From assembly GCA_039621445.1 (NCBI GenBank), contig CP154954.1:1798001-1862000 (forward strand): a stretch of 64,000 bases of DNA, in the 5' to 3' direction. A program made the position numbers and the translations under genes. The stretch's first letter is position 1; the number at the start of each line of letters is the position of its first letter. The DNA comes from Euglena gracilis (Eukaryota; Euglenida; Euglenophyceae; Euglenales). The notes under the pieces are model-generated. The model saw only the letters and a list, made by a program, of their open reading frames with translations. It searched no databases and was not told the DNA's origin. This document shows, in pieces, positions 51,718-62,488 of the stretch.

Positions 51718-54700
51718 ATAGGTTCGTGTTTTCGGGTAGTCTGTGCATCTGGCACCCCTAATAACACTTTCATGAAGGCAAGCACTTGCCTCTCAAATAT
51801 CCGAGCGGCAGCCACGGGGTTGTTCGATATTGCGGAAAATTTTGCCGACGTTTCCGGCATTTCGAGTGACAGTTTTACCTTTCCCAAACATAAGGCGAGT
51901 GTCAACACATTATCCACCTCATTTGGTGCAAATGTGAAGAAAACGGATGGCATCCCGAACCACGCAAGCATTGCCTGCATTTTCCCCAGAGTGGCATATC
52001 TTTCGGAAGACCCAAATGGCACAATACTGTGACAAGTGCGGATGATGGGCAAAAACTCCATCAACAGTTTGGTAGCCAACAAACCCGTTGGATTCTTGAT
52101 TGCCTCTTCCAAGCGTTCTGTAAAATCAACGCTATTCACTGCATTTTCAAAACGACTTAAAAATGAAGGAGTCGCTTTGAGGCGACGACCTATGCTCCGG
52201 AGAGCCATGTGTCTTAACTTTTGATTGAAAATGAGAAGCACAAAATCCCGGCTCTCGGCAAACCTGTGGTCATGTTGATACAAAAGATGACGCACTGTCT
52301 CGGTATTCAACCCACTGTTTCTTTCAATCCCTTGATATGTCATGAACAAAGTTGGAAATGATCCCATCAGCAGATGGGCATTACGTGTGAACTCATTGAC
52401 AGGGGTTTCATCCCGATGAACAAACGTCGTTGCACGATTTTTACAAATGTCCTGAATGGATTGGACCAATACTGGGAGGTCATTACTTGCACAACCCACG
52501 ATGGTGCCATCCGCAACCAAAACCGCATCATCGATGCCATTTGTTTCTGCTTCATTGGAAGGGTTTGCAATATCCGCGGTCATGCGGGCATCACATACTA
52601 TTGCCTCACTTTCTTCCACAATTTCAACCCTTTCAAAAATAGTGGAAGAGAAAGCATGCACCTCAGAGGGTTCCTGTTGCAAAATTTCAATGGTTGCGTA
52701 CAATGGGTTAACGTGCTTCAGCACGACAAGCCATTGCATCAACTTTTCCCAATTGACCGTGAAAATTCGTTCGATTTTGGCCCTGCAGCGTTCAGTTGCC
52801 ATTACTTGATCCCATTGGGACTTTGTCCCCACAAATAAAACTTTGGTTTCTTTCAACCGAGCGACATTTGGAAGGGCCAAAATGGTTTGTTCCAACCCTT
52901 CATGGGGAAAAGAGATTGTGTGTCCCTTAATACCCCACCCCACACCATGACCACCCCCTATGGCCACCAGTTTAACTATTGTGATGCAGGTCCTGACAGG
53001 GGCAATGAGGCGTTCCTCCAGCGCTGTCAATTCAGGCAACCCTGACCTATTCCCAAAATGTTTTCCACTGGCAACAGATCGTGGTGGTCGAATTGGGCTT
53101 GGCCCAATTAGTGATTTCTGGCAGTGTTTGCAAACAGTCACATCTCCGGCTTTAGGGACACCATGCAACCAATACAAATTCACCCCATGCTGTACAATGC
53201 AAAGATGGCAATGGTACTGGGGAGGAATTTTGGCCAACCACTCTTGTTCGACCTCATTCAATTGCAGCACGTGCAAAGAATGCAGTGAAACAGGTTTCAC
53301 CTCAATGAAGTCTTCGACACCACACACTTGACAAATGTTTATGTTGTCAAGGATGCCAACACTTTCTTCCCATTCTTTCGCCATGAAAACAACCCTTTGC
53401 GGTGTTAGTTCTTCATTCTCCAACTTTTGCAAAACTTCATCCCTCTGGGTACTTGGAAATAGACATGGGCTTGCAGGCCACACATCCCACCCAGTTGAAT
53501 CCCACCATCCCCGTATGACCGCTGGTAACGATTTCCATCCACCCAGCGATCGAAATTCTGTTTCATTTGGGGGCTCGACACTCAGCAATTGTGCCAGTTG
53601 TTCATCACGCAATTTCAACGGGGGGCAATTTAACTGCGATGAAGCATGTAACTGTTCCCACACAAAGCTTCTCTGACCTCCGAATGTTGCTCCCAAAACC
53701 CCGTATGTTGCACTCTGTGCACCGTGCTCGGCACCTTCAATGGCATGCTCCATACCCTCCACCCCACTGCACCTGCCCTCCACGCCACGTGCAGCACTTT
53801 GTGCACCATGTTCTGCGCCTCGCATACCTCCCACGGCACCTTCGGCGGCATGCACGACACCCCCCACCCCACTGCACCCCCCCTCCACGCCACGTGCGGC
53901 ACCTTGTGCACCATGTTCTGCGCCTCGCATTCCACCGGCGGCACCTTCAATGGCATTTACCATACCCTGCACCCCACTGCACCCCCCCTCCACGCCACGT
54001 GCGGCACTTTGTGCACCATGTTCTGCACCTTGCAGTCCTCCCACGGCACCTTCAACAGCATGCACCATACCCTGAACCCCATAGGTGCCTGTGTCCATGC
54101 TCTCCTCATAGAACAAGCGCCTTCGGGACAAACTCCGAGTTGGTGCCTTGGCACAACCTAGAACGTGGCGCCGCATGTGTTGCACTCTTGAAAATTCTTC
54201 CTTGCAATAAGCGCACACGCGTGACGGGGTTCTTGGGACAGCAGAGTTACACCTTTCAAAATGGCGGTTAAAATTATTTCGATCACCAAATTGATCATTG
54301 CACTTGCTGCATGTGAATAATTTAGGACTGTGAACATTGGACGTGTCCGTGGAATGGTGGTCACGCATATGCCTTAGCAAATGCTGATTTGATGAAAATG
54401 TTTTTTCACATTGTGGACATTGTGGTCTATCACTCTCAATAGCTTGCACAACACATTCCCCACGAGGCGTGTCTTGGGCCAGCATAGTATCACCATCCCT
54501 TTCGGTGCTACCCGCGTGCACATTTCGAATATGCCGTAACAAATTTGGGCGTGTTGAAAACGTTTTCTTGCAGTACTTGCATTCCTGCCCTCTACAAATG
54601 CTTTCTTGCATTAAATTAGAACCACCAAGGCCAAATGCAATGCCTTCTTGCGATGAACTGTCACATTTTTGCACACGACTGTTAACACTATGAACACGTG

Positions 54701-55004
54701 TTTCATTGGTTGCATCCCAAGAGCCAAAAGAACTTTCATTTCGCATGGCCCGTTCCATTTCAATGTCTCCCCAACATTCAAAAGCATCAGGCAGAGGTCT
54801 GTCTTTTGCCAACATTGAGGGGTTGGAACAAGGCGCATTTTGCACACGTTGTTGAAACACTTTCATCAATGCAAACAAAAAACACCCCAAAGCAATGAAA
54901 AGAACGATAACATGCCGCAAAGTTGGCGATGAAACAAACTTTTCTTCCTCGGGATTCATTGAATGCATGAAAGAAACCAAAAAAAAGTTTGGAAAAACCT
55001 GCAC
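51681..55004 (-). pseudogene. Helitron N-terminal segment: zinc fingers, repeat region and Helitron-like N domain
   Basis: A 1107-codon frame. Residues 31-50 form a hydrophobic segment. C2H2 or C2HC fingers lie at about 142-163, 196-217, 232-252 and 264-284 (CKYCKKTFSTRPNLLRHIRN VH and similar). Residues 309-432 are four copies of a 35-residue Gly/Ala-rich repeat (GVQGMVHAVEGAVGG-type). Then follow Cys pairs (CQVCG, CHLC, CKHC) and, from about 880, a Helitron-like N region with GSFPTLFMTYQGIERN and PFGSSERYATLGKMQAMLAW FGMPSVFFTFAPNEVDN. The frame ends 36 bases into the Rep frame. Confidence 0.8.
53708..54080 (-). repeat. 105-bp in-frame coding minisatellite
   Basis: Four tandem copies of a 105-base unit, a multiple of three, encode a 35-residue Gly/Ala/Glu repeat in the Helitron N-terminal frame. 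On the plus strand the word CTCCACGCCACGTGC and the phrase TTTGTGCACCATGTTCTGC recur once per unit. Confidence 0.85.
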
Positions 55005-55055
55005 AGAGAAGAGAAGAGAGCAATAAGGGATTCAATGTCTTTTCGCGCCTTTATG

Positions 55056-55437
55056 AAATACACAAGCCTATATCCTCAATTCAAAATGCATCAGCCTAAA
55101 TCCCCAAAAGGAAAGCCAGCCCCTAATTGGAAATCGACCGTCTCCTAATTGATTGACATAACCCCCGTATTAGACAGTCCCCTCCCCCTAATTGCAACAC
55201 CACCGTTAACGCACAGTACCCCCTCCTAATTTGACAAACCTTTCACCAAATACACAAGCCTGTATCCTCAATTCAAAATGCATCAGCCTAAATCCCCCAA
55301 CGGAAAGCCACCCCTAATTGGAATTCCACTGTCTCCTAATTGATTGACATAACCCCCGTATTTGACATTCCCCCCCCCCTAATTGCAACACCACGCTCAA
55401 TGCACAGTGGCCCCTCGTAATTTGGCAACCTCCCCCC
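55056..55437. repeat. 192-bp direct repeat upstream of the transposon
   Basis: Two tandem copies start AATACACAAGCCT at 55057 and 55249. They share AATTCAAAATGCATCAGCCT, CTAATTGATTGACATAACCC and CCCCTAATTGCAACACCAC. Each copy is dotted with CCTAATT or CCCTAATT. It lies just 5' of the element's first ATG and may be its terminal region. Confidence 0.85.
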
Positions 55438-57016
55438 CCAATTGAGAAGTGGAGACCAGAAGAGTGGTGATGAAACATGGTTTTAGGCCGAACAAAAACC
55501 CAAAAAAAATTTGATTTGTACTTTCTGACCGAAAAATGACTCGAAACTTTTCGGTTTCCGGCCCAGAACGAGGGGCTAGCAAATCAAAAAAAAAAACACT
55601 CATCGGCCCATAAACACTTTTGCCGGGGGAGGGAGGACCAAAAAACATGCATTTGTGAAAAAACATTTATTTTCGGCTCCAAAACAGTGTTTCCGGGAGG
55701 GCAAAAAAAACACGAATTCGGGCCAAAAAAAATCTCCAATTTTTTCGATTTTTTGACCCAGTTTTGAGCCGAAGTAAATGCGTTGGCGGCCTGAAACGGG
55801 ATCTTTGACCCTGGAACTTTGACCCTTGAAAAAGACAGAATTGACCATACAATGCCGTGAATACCGTGCAGCCCATGAAATATCATGCTTTGGTCTAAGT
55901 GCAATGGGTCACAAATGACAACACCCTACATTGACAAATGTTTCTTTTCCTCCTGGTGCGGGGCTAAATCAAGGGTTGGCATGCCTAACGGGGTCTCTTG
56001 AAGAACAGGGTGTGGTTGAGGTGCGCTTTGCCAAATACTGTATGACCTTCAAGAGGATTGTAAAAAATCTGGGTGTAAACCACCGTTCTCCTTCGCTTTG
56101 TATCAAAATTCAGCTGTGTTCCATCATATTATGTCCTAAAACGCCACCACAATGACGTTATTCCTGATGAAAACCTTTTGAAAAATATGCTTAAAGTAAC
56201 TGAGAATCAAATTGTTTGTTGCTATTGCCAAAAAGGTAATTCATATCACCCCTCCAACCACATGCATGAACGGGCCACATGGGTCACATTCGTGACAATT
56301 TGCGCGAAATTTGCGAAAAGTATTTGCTTATACAACCGCACCTCACATACCACTTTTTCCTTGCAGTCGGGTACGTTTGGGGGATCACCCCCCACGTTGT
56401 TATCCTTGGAAATTCTGTTGGGAGCTTTGTCAAGAAACAGTGACGATGATGGCGACGGTGATGATGAAAACGATGAAAGGAAAAGAAAATATTTCACATA
56501 CATCCAAAGAAGCATGTTCAAAACATCGTGGTGTGAGATTTATACGCAATCCATGCCGAATTTGATCCTGCATGCAACATGAGTGCTGATGGTGGTGGTA
56601 TCATTTGGCAGTGTGCTCGTCGATCATATCACACTCGCGGCAGTGAATACGGCCCAAAATCAGCAAACAACGCCCGTGTTTGCGATGAAGCGGGGGGGGG
56701 GGAGGGGTCGCCATGGGGTGCGGGACGAATTCAAAACAGATAGGTGTTCGTAGTAGGGGTTTTCTTAAGCCGTAGCGTACTCAATCGTGGTGGGGGTCTA
56801 GTCATGCAACAGCTCAAAGCAAACCACCAACTGAAAGTGGGGCTGGGAGCCCACGGCCCCCCTCCGGGGGGATCGAGTGACATACACTTGGGTCATGTCT
56901 AGCTGGCAAATTGGGCTGCGCAGTTCACGTATCCCTTCATTTTTCCCCTCATTACAGCTTCCTCCTTCACAGCCCCCCCAGCATTGACCCAGCTCCATGC
57001 ATCACAGTGTCGAAAA
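55438..57016. other. Diverged 162-bp repeat and unique non-coding sequence
   Basis: 55440-55800 holds decayed 162-bp family sequence (TTCCGGGAGGGCAAAAA, TTTTTTCGATTTTTTGACCC). 55800-57016 is unique. Its longest frame (56178-56582, 134 codons, with an acidic NSDDDGDGDDENDERKRKYF patch) matches nothing that I recognise and has no supporting signal. A G-rich patch lies at 56691-56706. Confidence 0.55.
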
Positions 57017-57139
57017 TTAAAAAAAATGTTGGACAATGCTCGTTTTCATCAGTTTTTGTGGGTCCGGGAGGCCAAAAAACATCGTTTTGGGCAAAAAAAT
57101 TTTTTCGAATTTTTTCAACTTTTTTGACCGGTTCTGACC

Positions 57140-57315
57140 CTGAGCTCTTTGGGAGACCACCCCAGTCCGGCCCGGCGGCCCGGCCCGGTCCGGCCGGCGG
57201 CCCGGCGGCCCCGGCCGGCGGCCCGGCGGCCCGGCGGCCCGGCCCGGCCGGCGGCGCGGCGGCCCGGCGGCCCGGCCCGGCCGGCGGCGCGGCGGCCCGG
57301 CGGCCCGGCGGCCCA
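57140..57315 (+). repeat. Truncated module joined to a CCGGCGG tract
   Basis: The sequence passes straight from a 162-bp repeat (GACCGGTTCTGACCC) into the last 30 bases of the module (TGAGCTCTTTGGGAGACCAC) and then the CCGGCGG tract. This partial copy lacks the 5' part of the module and the preceding G-run, so it marks a past deletion or recombination. Confidence 0.8.
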
Positions 57316-58225
57316 TTTTGGGCTCAAAAACAGTTGTTCTGGGTCCGGGACGCAAAAAAAACATCGTTTTGGGGCAGAAAAAAGTTTTCGATTGTTCTCG
57401 ACTTTTTTGACCCGGTTTTGACTCAAAATCAATGGGTTGGCGGCCCAAAACGGCGCGCCGGCGGGTCGAAAAACGTTCATTTTTGGCTCGAAAACACTTT
57501 TTTTGGGTCCGGGAGGTCAAAAATCATGGTTTTGGGCAAAAAAATTTTTTCGATTTTTTCGAATTTTTCGAACAGATTTTGATCCAAAGTATATGGCTCG
57601 GCTGCACAAAATGGGGAGTTGGAGGGTCGAAAAACGCTCGTTTTAGGCAAAAAAACAGTTTTTCCGGGTCCGGGAGGCCAAACAACATCGTTTCGGGCAA
57701 AAAAAATTTTTCGATTTTTTTCGACTTTTTTGACCCGGTTTTGACCCAAAGTCAATGGGTCGGCGGCCCAAAACGGGGCGCCGGCGGGTCGAAAAACGTT
57801 CATTTTTGGCTCGAAAACACTTTTTTTGGGTCCGGGAGGTCAAAAATCATGGTTTTGGGCAAAAAAAAAATTTCCGATTTTTTTTGACTTTTTGACCCCA
57901 AAATGGCTAAGTCCACCGGCCAGGGGGGGGGGCATCCTGGGGGGGGGAGGGGGGGGGGTCCGGGTCGGAAAAATTTTTTTTCGCTCTAAAAACCTTTTTT
58001 TGATGTTCTGAAATGAAAAAAAGTGTTTTTTTTTTAAATAATTTTTTCAAAATTTTGGGTCCCGACCTGCCACCCGACCCCCCCTCGCCCAGCCGCCCTG
58101 AAGGCGCGCGATGGGGCCCCCGAACACCCAAAAACTGGCCAAAATCGCACAACCAGACCCCGGGAACCCCAAAAAACGGTCAAAAACCCCCCCTAAACCT
58201 AATGATTGACCCCCTGGTTTGGGTT

Positions 58226-58345
58226 CCAACTCCTCGTCTAGCCCGAGATACGGCCAATTTACGGTTTCGGGCCCTGAACGGGCCAGAACTGGCAAAACTG
58301 GCCCAAAACCCCCAAAACGGCCATATCTCGGGCTAGGCGGGGAGT
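58226..58345. repeat. Long inverted repeat, copy 1
   Basis: The left arm CAACTCCTCGTCTAGCCCGA continues GATACGGCC. The right arm (58314-58345) reads GGCCATATCTCGGGCTAGGC then GGGGAGTTG. The arms of about 29 bases are complementary apart from a few positions, about 60 bases apart. The inner part has GGTTTCGGGCCCTGAACGGG. Confidence 0.85.
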
Positions 58346-58608
58346 TGTCCCAAACCGCGCATACCGATGGATAGGGCGTTCCAAGGTCGTCAAATAAGGT
58401 CGCCGTCACTTTTCCTCAACTCCGCAGCGTTTTCGAGATATTTTGAATTTTTCGATTTTTTGACCCCAGCCCGGCAGCCCTCGAACCCCTGCAGGGGTCC
58501 CCGAATACCCAAAAATGGCCCAAAATCGTACAACCAGACCCCGGGAACCCCAAAAAACGGTCAAAACCCCCCCCTAAACCTAATGATTGACCCCCTGGTT
58601 TGGGTTCC

Positions 58609-58742
58609 AACTCCCCGTCTAGCCCGAGATACGGTCAATTTACGGTTTCGGGCCCCGAACGGGCCCGAAATGGCCAAAACTGGCCCAACTGGCCCAAAAC
58701 CCCAAAACGGCCGTATCTCGGGCTAGGCGGGGAGTTGGCCCA
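58609..58742. repeat. Long inverted repeat, copy 2, with perfect inner hairpin
   Basis: The outer arms are CAACTCCCCGTCTAGCCCGA plus GATACGG, and CCGTATCTCGGGCTAGGCGG plus GGAGTTG, complementary with one mismatch. The inner hairpin at 58646-58670 has arms TTTCGGGCCC and GGGCCCGAAA around the loop CGAAC. The right half of this unit, from GGGCCCGAAA on, is what abuts psbE at 35695. Confidence 0.88.
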
Positions 58743-59057
58743 AACCGCGCATACCGATCGATCGGGCGTCCCAAAGTTGTGGAACGAGGTCCTCTTCAAT
58801 TTTTCGCAACTCCCCGGCGTTTTCGAGATATTTTGAAATTATCGATTTTTTGACCCCAAAATGACCCTGCAATTTCCCCGGAAAAAAAAACGGTACAACT
58901 TTTTAGCTCGGGCCATATCTCCGGACTGGCGGAGAGTTGCGGGTAACCGAAGGGCTCCGGAGGTACTAGGGAACCTCTCCTAACCTATAGGCTATTCACT
59001 TTGGGGGCCACAAAATCCAGTCACATCGATAATCCCGGGGTTTCACTACCTACCCAG

Positions 59058-59105
59058 GGGGGGCGGGGGGGGGGGGGGGGGGGCGGCGGGGGGGGGCGGG
59101 GGGGT
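59058..59105 (+). repeat. Interrupted G-run
   Basis: G tracts with single C breaks, before module copy 5. Confidence 0.85.
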
Positions 59106-59124
59106 CCGACCCCCCCGTCGCCGG

Positions 59125-59208
59125 GGTGGTAAGCTTCGCTCTTACTCTAAAGAGATAAGAGCTCAGCGACCAGGGTGTGACGTAGAGCTGAGCTCTTTGG
59201 GGGACCAT
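59125..59208 (+). repeat. Structured 80-bp module, copy 5
   Basis: Identical stems to copy 1, and the same GGGGGACCATTCCGGC 3' flank. It leads directly into 162-bp repeats, as at 36264. Confidence 0.85.
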
Positions 59209-60127
59209 TCCGGCCCGGCCGGCGAAAAACGCTCATTTTCAGCTCAAAAACATGTTTTCCGGGTCCTGGAGGCCAAAAAACATGGTTTTGGGCGAAAAAA
59301 AATTTCGATATTTTTCGACTTTTTTGACCCGGTTTTGACCCAAAATCATTGGGTTGGCGGCCCAAAAAGGGGCCCTGGCGGTTCGAAAAACGCTCATTTT
59401 CAGCTCAAAAACACTTTTTCCGGGTCCGGGAGGCCAAAAAACATGGTTTTGGGCGAAAAAAAAATTTTCGATTTTTTTCGACTTTTTTGACCCGGGTTTG
59501 ACCCAAAGTCAATGGGTTGGCGAACCAAAACGGGGCGCTGGCGGGTCGAAAAACGCTCATTTTCTGCCCAAAAACACTTTTTCCGGGTCCGGGAGGCCAA
59601 AAAACAGGGTTTTGGGCGAAAAAATTTTTTTCGATTTTTTTCGACTTTTTGGCCCGAAAACGGCTAAGTCGGACAGTGGGAAAAGTGTACAAAACGGCCA
59701 TTTGGGCCGAAAAATGGCCATATCTCGGGCTAGGCGGGGAGTTGGCCCAAACTGCGAATACCGGTGGATAGGGCGTCCCAAAGTTGTGGAATGAGGTACT
59801 CTTTAGTTTTTCTCAACTCCCCAGCGTTTTCGAGATATTTTGAATTTTTCGATTTTTTGACCCCAAAAATGACCCCTTTTGCCGGTCCAACAAAATTTCT
59901 TTGGAAAAAAACGGTACGCAACTTTTTTGCTCGGGCCAGATCTCCGGCCTGGCGCGGAGTTGCGGGCAAAGTGAGGGCTCTGGACAAACTAGGGATCCTC
60001 TCCTAACCTATAGGCTATTCACTTTGGGGGCCCGGAAATCGGGTCACATCGATAATCCTCGGGTGTCTTTGCCTACTCAGGGGGGGGGGGGCGGGGGCGG
60101 GGGGGGGTCAGGGGGGGGTTTCGGGGG

Positions 60128-60207
60128 GGTGGTAAGCTTCGGGCTTCGTCTAAAGAGGTAAGAGCTCAGCGACCAAATTGTGACGTAGAGCTGAGCTTTT
60201 TGGGACC
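60128..60207 (+). repeat. Structured 80-bp module, copy 6 (variant)
   Basis: The first hairpin is destroyed (TTCGGGCTTCGTCTAAAGAGG), while the second stem is kept as AAGAGCTCAGC with GCTGAGCTTTT, where one pair becomes G-U. This suggests the second stem is the constrained one. Confidence 0.85.
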
Positions 60208-60350
60208 GGCGGCGGCGGCCTGGCCCGGCCGGCGGACCGGCGGCGGCCGGCGGCCCGGCCCGGCCGGCGGCCCGGCGGCCCGGCGGCCCGGCGGCCCGGC
60301 GGCCCGGCGGCCCGGCGGCCCGGCGGCCCGGCGGCCCGGCCCGACCCGGA

Positions 60351-61618
60351 TGCTCATGATGCTCATGATGGCCATCCGGGGTCATGATGGCCATCATTGG
60401 TCATGATGGCCATCCGGGGTCATGATGGCCATCATTGGTCATGATGGCCATCCGGGGTCATGATGGCCATCATTCGTCATGATGGCCATCATTGGGCATG
60501 ATGGCCATCATGGGTCATGATGGCCATCCGGGGTCATGATGGCCATCATTGGTCATGATGGCCATCCGGGGTCATGATGGCCATCATTGGTCATGATGGC
60601 CATCCGGGGTCATGATGGACATCCGGGGTCATGATGGCCATCCGGGGTCATGATGGCCATCATTGGTCATGATGGCCATCCGGGGTCATGATGGCCATCA
60701 TTGGTCATGATGGCCATCCTTGGGCATGATGGCCATCATTGGTCATGATGGCCATCCGGGGTCATGATGGCCATCATTCGTCATGATGGCCATCATTGGG
60801 CATGATGGCCATCATTGGTCATGATGGCCATCCGGGGTCATGATGGCCATCATTGGTCATGATGGCCATCCGGGGTCATGATGGACATCCGGGGTCATGA
60901 TGGACATCCGGGGTCATGATGGCCATCCGGGGTCATGATGGCCATCATTGGTCATGATGGCCATCCGGGGTCATGATGGCCATCATTGGTCATGATGGCC
61001 ATCCGGGGTCATGATGGCCATCATTGGTCATGATGGCCATCCGGGGTCATGATGGCCATCCGGGGTCATGATGGCCATCATTGGTCATGATGGCCATCAT
61101 TGGGCATGATGGCCATCCGGGGTCATGATGGCCATCATTGGTCATGATGGCCATCCGGGGTCATGATGGCCATCATTGGTCATGAATGGCCATCCGGGGT
61201 CATGATGGCCATCATTGGTCATGATGGCCATCCGGGGTCATGATGGCCATCCGGGGTCATGATGGCCATCATTGGTCATGATGGCCATCCGGGGTCATGA
61301 TGGCCATCATTCGTCATGATGGCCATCATTGGGCATGATGGCCATCATGGGTCATGATGGCCATCCGGGGTCATGATGGCCATCATTGGTCATGATGGCC
61401 ATCCGGGGTCATGATGGCCATCATTGGTCATGATGGCCATCCGGGGTCATGATGGCCATCATTGGTCATGATGGCCATCCGGGGTCATGATGGCCATCAT
61501 TGGTCATGATGGCCATCATTGGTCATGATGGCCATCCGGGGTCATGATGGCCATCATTGGGCATGATGGCCATCATTGGGCATGATGCGCATCATGACCA
61601 TGAGGGCCATGAGGGGCT
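60351..61618 (+). repeat. 19-bp palindromic minisatellite, array 3
   Basis: About 66 units of the two 19-base subtypes, starting with the same ATGCTCATGATGCTC lead-in as array 1 and ending with the same ATGCGCATCATGACC. It is a shorter paralogue of array 1. Confidence 0.93.
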
Positions 61619-62410
61619 GGCGGGTCGAAAAACGCCAATTTTCGGCTCGAAAACACTTTTTCCGGGTCCAGGAAGCCTAAAAACGTGGTTTTGGGCAAAA
61701 AAAATTTTTTTGATTTTTTTCGAATTTTTGGCCCGAAAACGGCTAAGTCGGACAGAGGGAAAAGTGTACAAAACGGCCATTTGGACCTGAAAACGGCCGT
61801 ATCTACGGCTAGGCGGAGAGTTGCGGGGAAATCAAAATACTAGTAGATAGGGCGTTCCAAGGGCTTCAATTTAGGTCTCCGGACATTTTTTTCAACTCCC
61901 CACCATTTTGGAAATATTTTGCAAAAACTGGTTTTTTGGCCCGTTTTGGGCTCCAAATGGCAGAGTCCCCCCGTGGCGAACCCTCAAAACGGCCGTATCT
62001 CGGCCCAGGCGGGGAGTTGGCCCAAAACCGCGCATACCGGTGGAAAGGGCGTCCCAAAGTTGTGGAATGAGGTACTCTTTACTTTTTCTCAACTCCCCGG
62101 CGTTTTCGAGATTTTGAATTTTTCGATTTTTTGGCCCCAAAAATGACCCCCTGTTGCCGGTCCAACAAAAGTTCTTTGAAAAAAAAACGGTAGACAACTT
62201 TTTTGCTCGGGCCATATCTCCGGCCTGGCGCGGAGTTGCGGGCAAAGTGAGGGCTCTGGACAAACTAGGGACCGTCTCCTAACCTATAGGCTATTAACCT
62301 TTCGGGTCCCGAAATCAGGTCACATCGATAATCCGCGGGTGCCCGGGCCTACTCAGGGGGGGGGGGGGGGGGGGGCGGGGGGGGGGGAGGGGGGGTTTGG
62401 GGGGGGGGGG

Positions 62411-62488
62411 AAGCTTCGCTCTTACTCTAAAGAGATAAGAGCTCATCGACCAGGGTGTGACGTAGAGCTGAGCTCTTTGTGGGAGCAC
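62411..62488 (+). repeat. Structured 80-bp module, copy 7
   Basis: As copy 1, but with CTCATCG for CTCAGCG (one mismatch in the 11-bp stem) and TTTGTGGG at the end. Confidence 0.85.

Larger units (their letters stand above)
46777..55004 (-). mobile_element. Helitron/Helentron-like rolling-circle transposon, coding part
   Basis: The minus-strand coding region of about 8.2 kb has, in order, C2H2 zinc fingers, a Helitron-like N domain, a Rep nuclease, a Pif1-family helicase, further Cys/His fingers and an OTU protease. Rep plus Pif1 helicase defines Helitrons; an added OTU domain is known from Helentron-type relatives. The frame is broken at about four places, so as read it cannot make one protein. 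Element ends (5' TC, 3' CTRR with hairpin) were not located. It is flanked by the GTGCAC satellite on its 3' side and a 192-bp direct repeat on its 5' side. Confidence 0.88.

Noticed and set aside
56178-56582. A 134-codon open frame with an acidic patch as a gene
   Set aside because: It has no recognised domain, overlaps open frames on the other strand and shows no start context or splice evidence. It stays an unsupported ORF.
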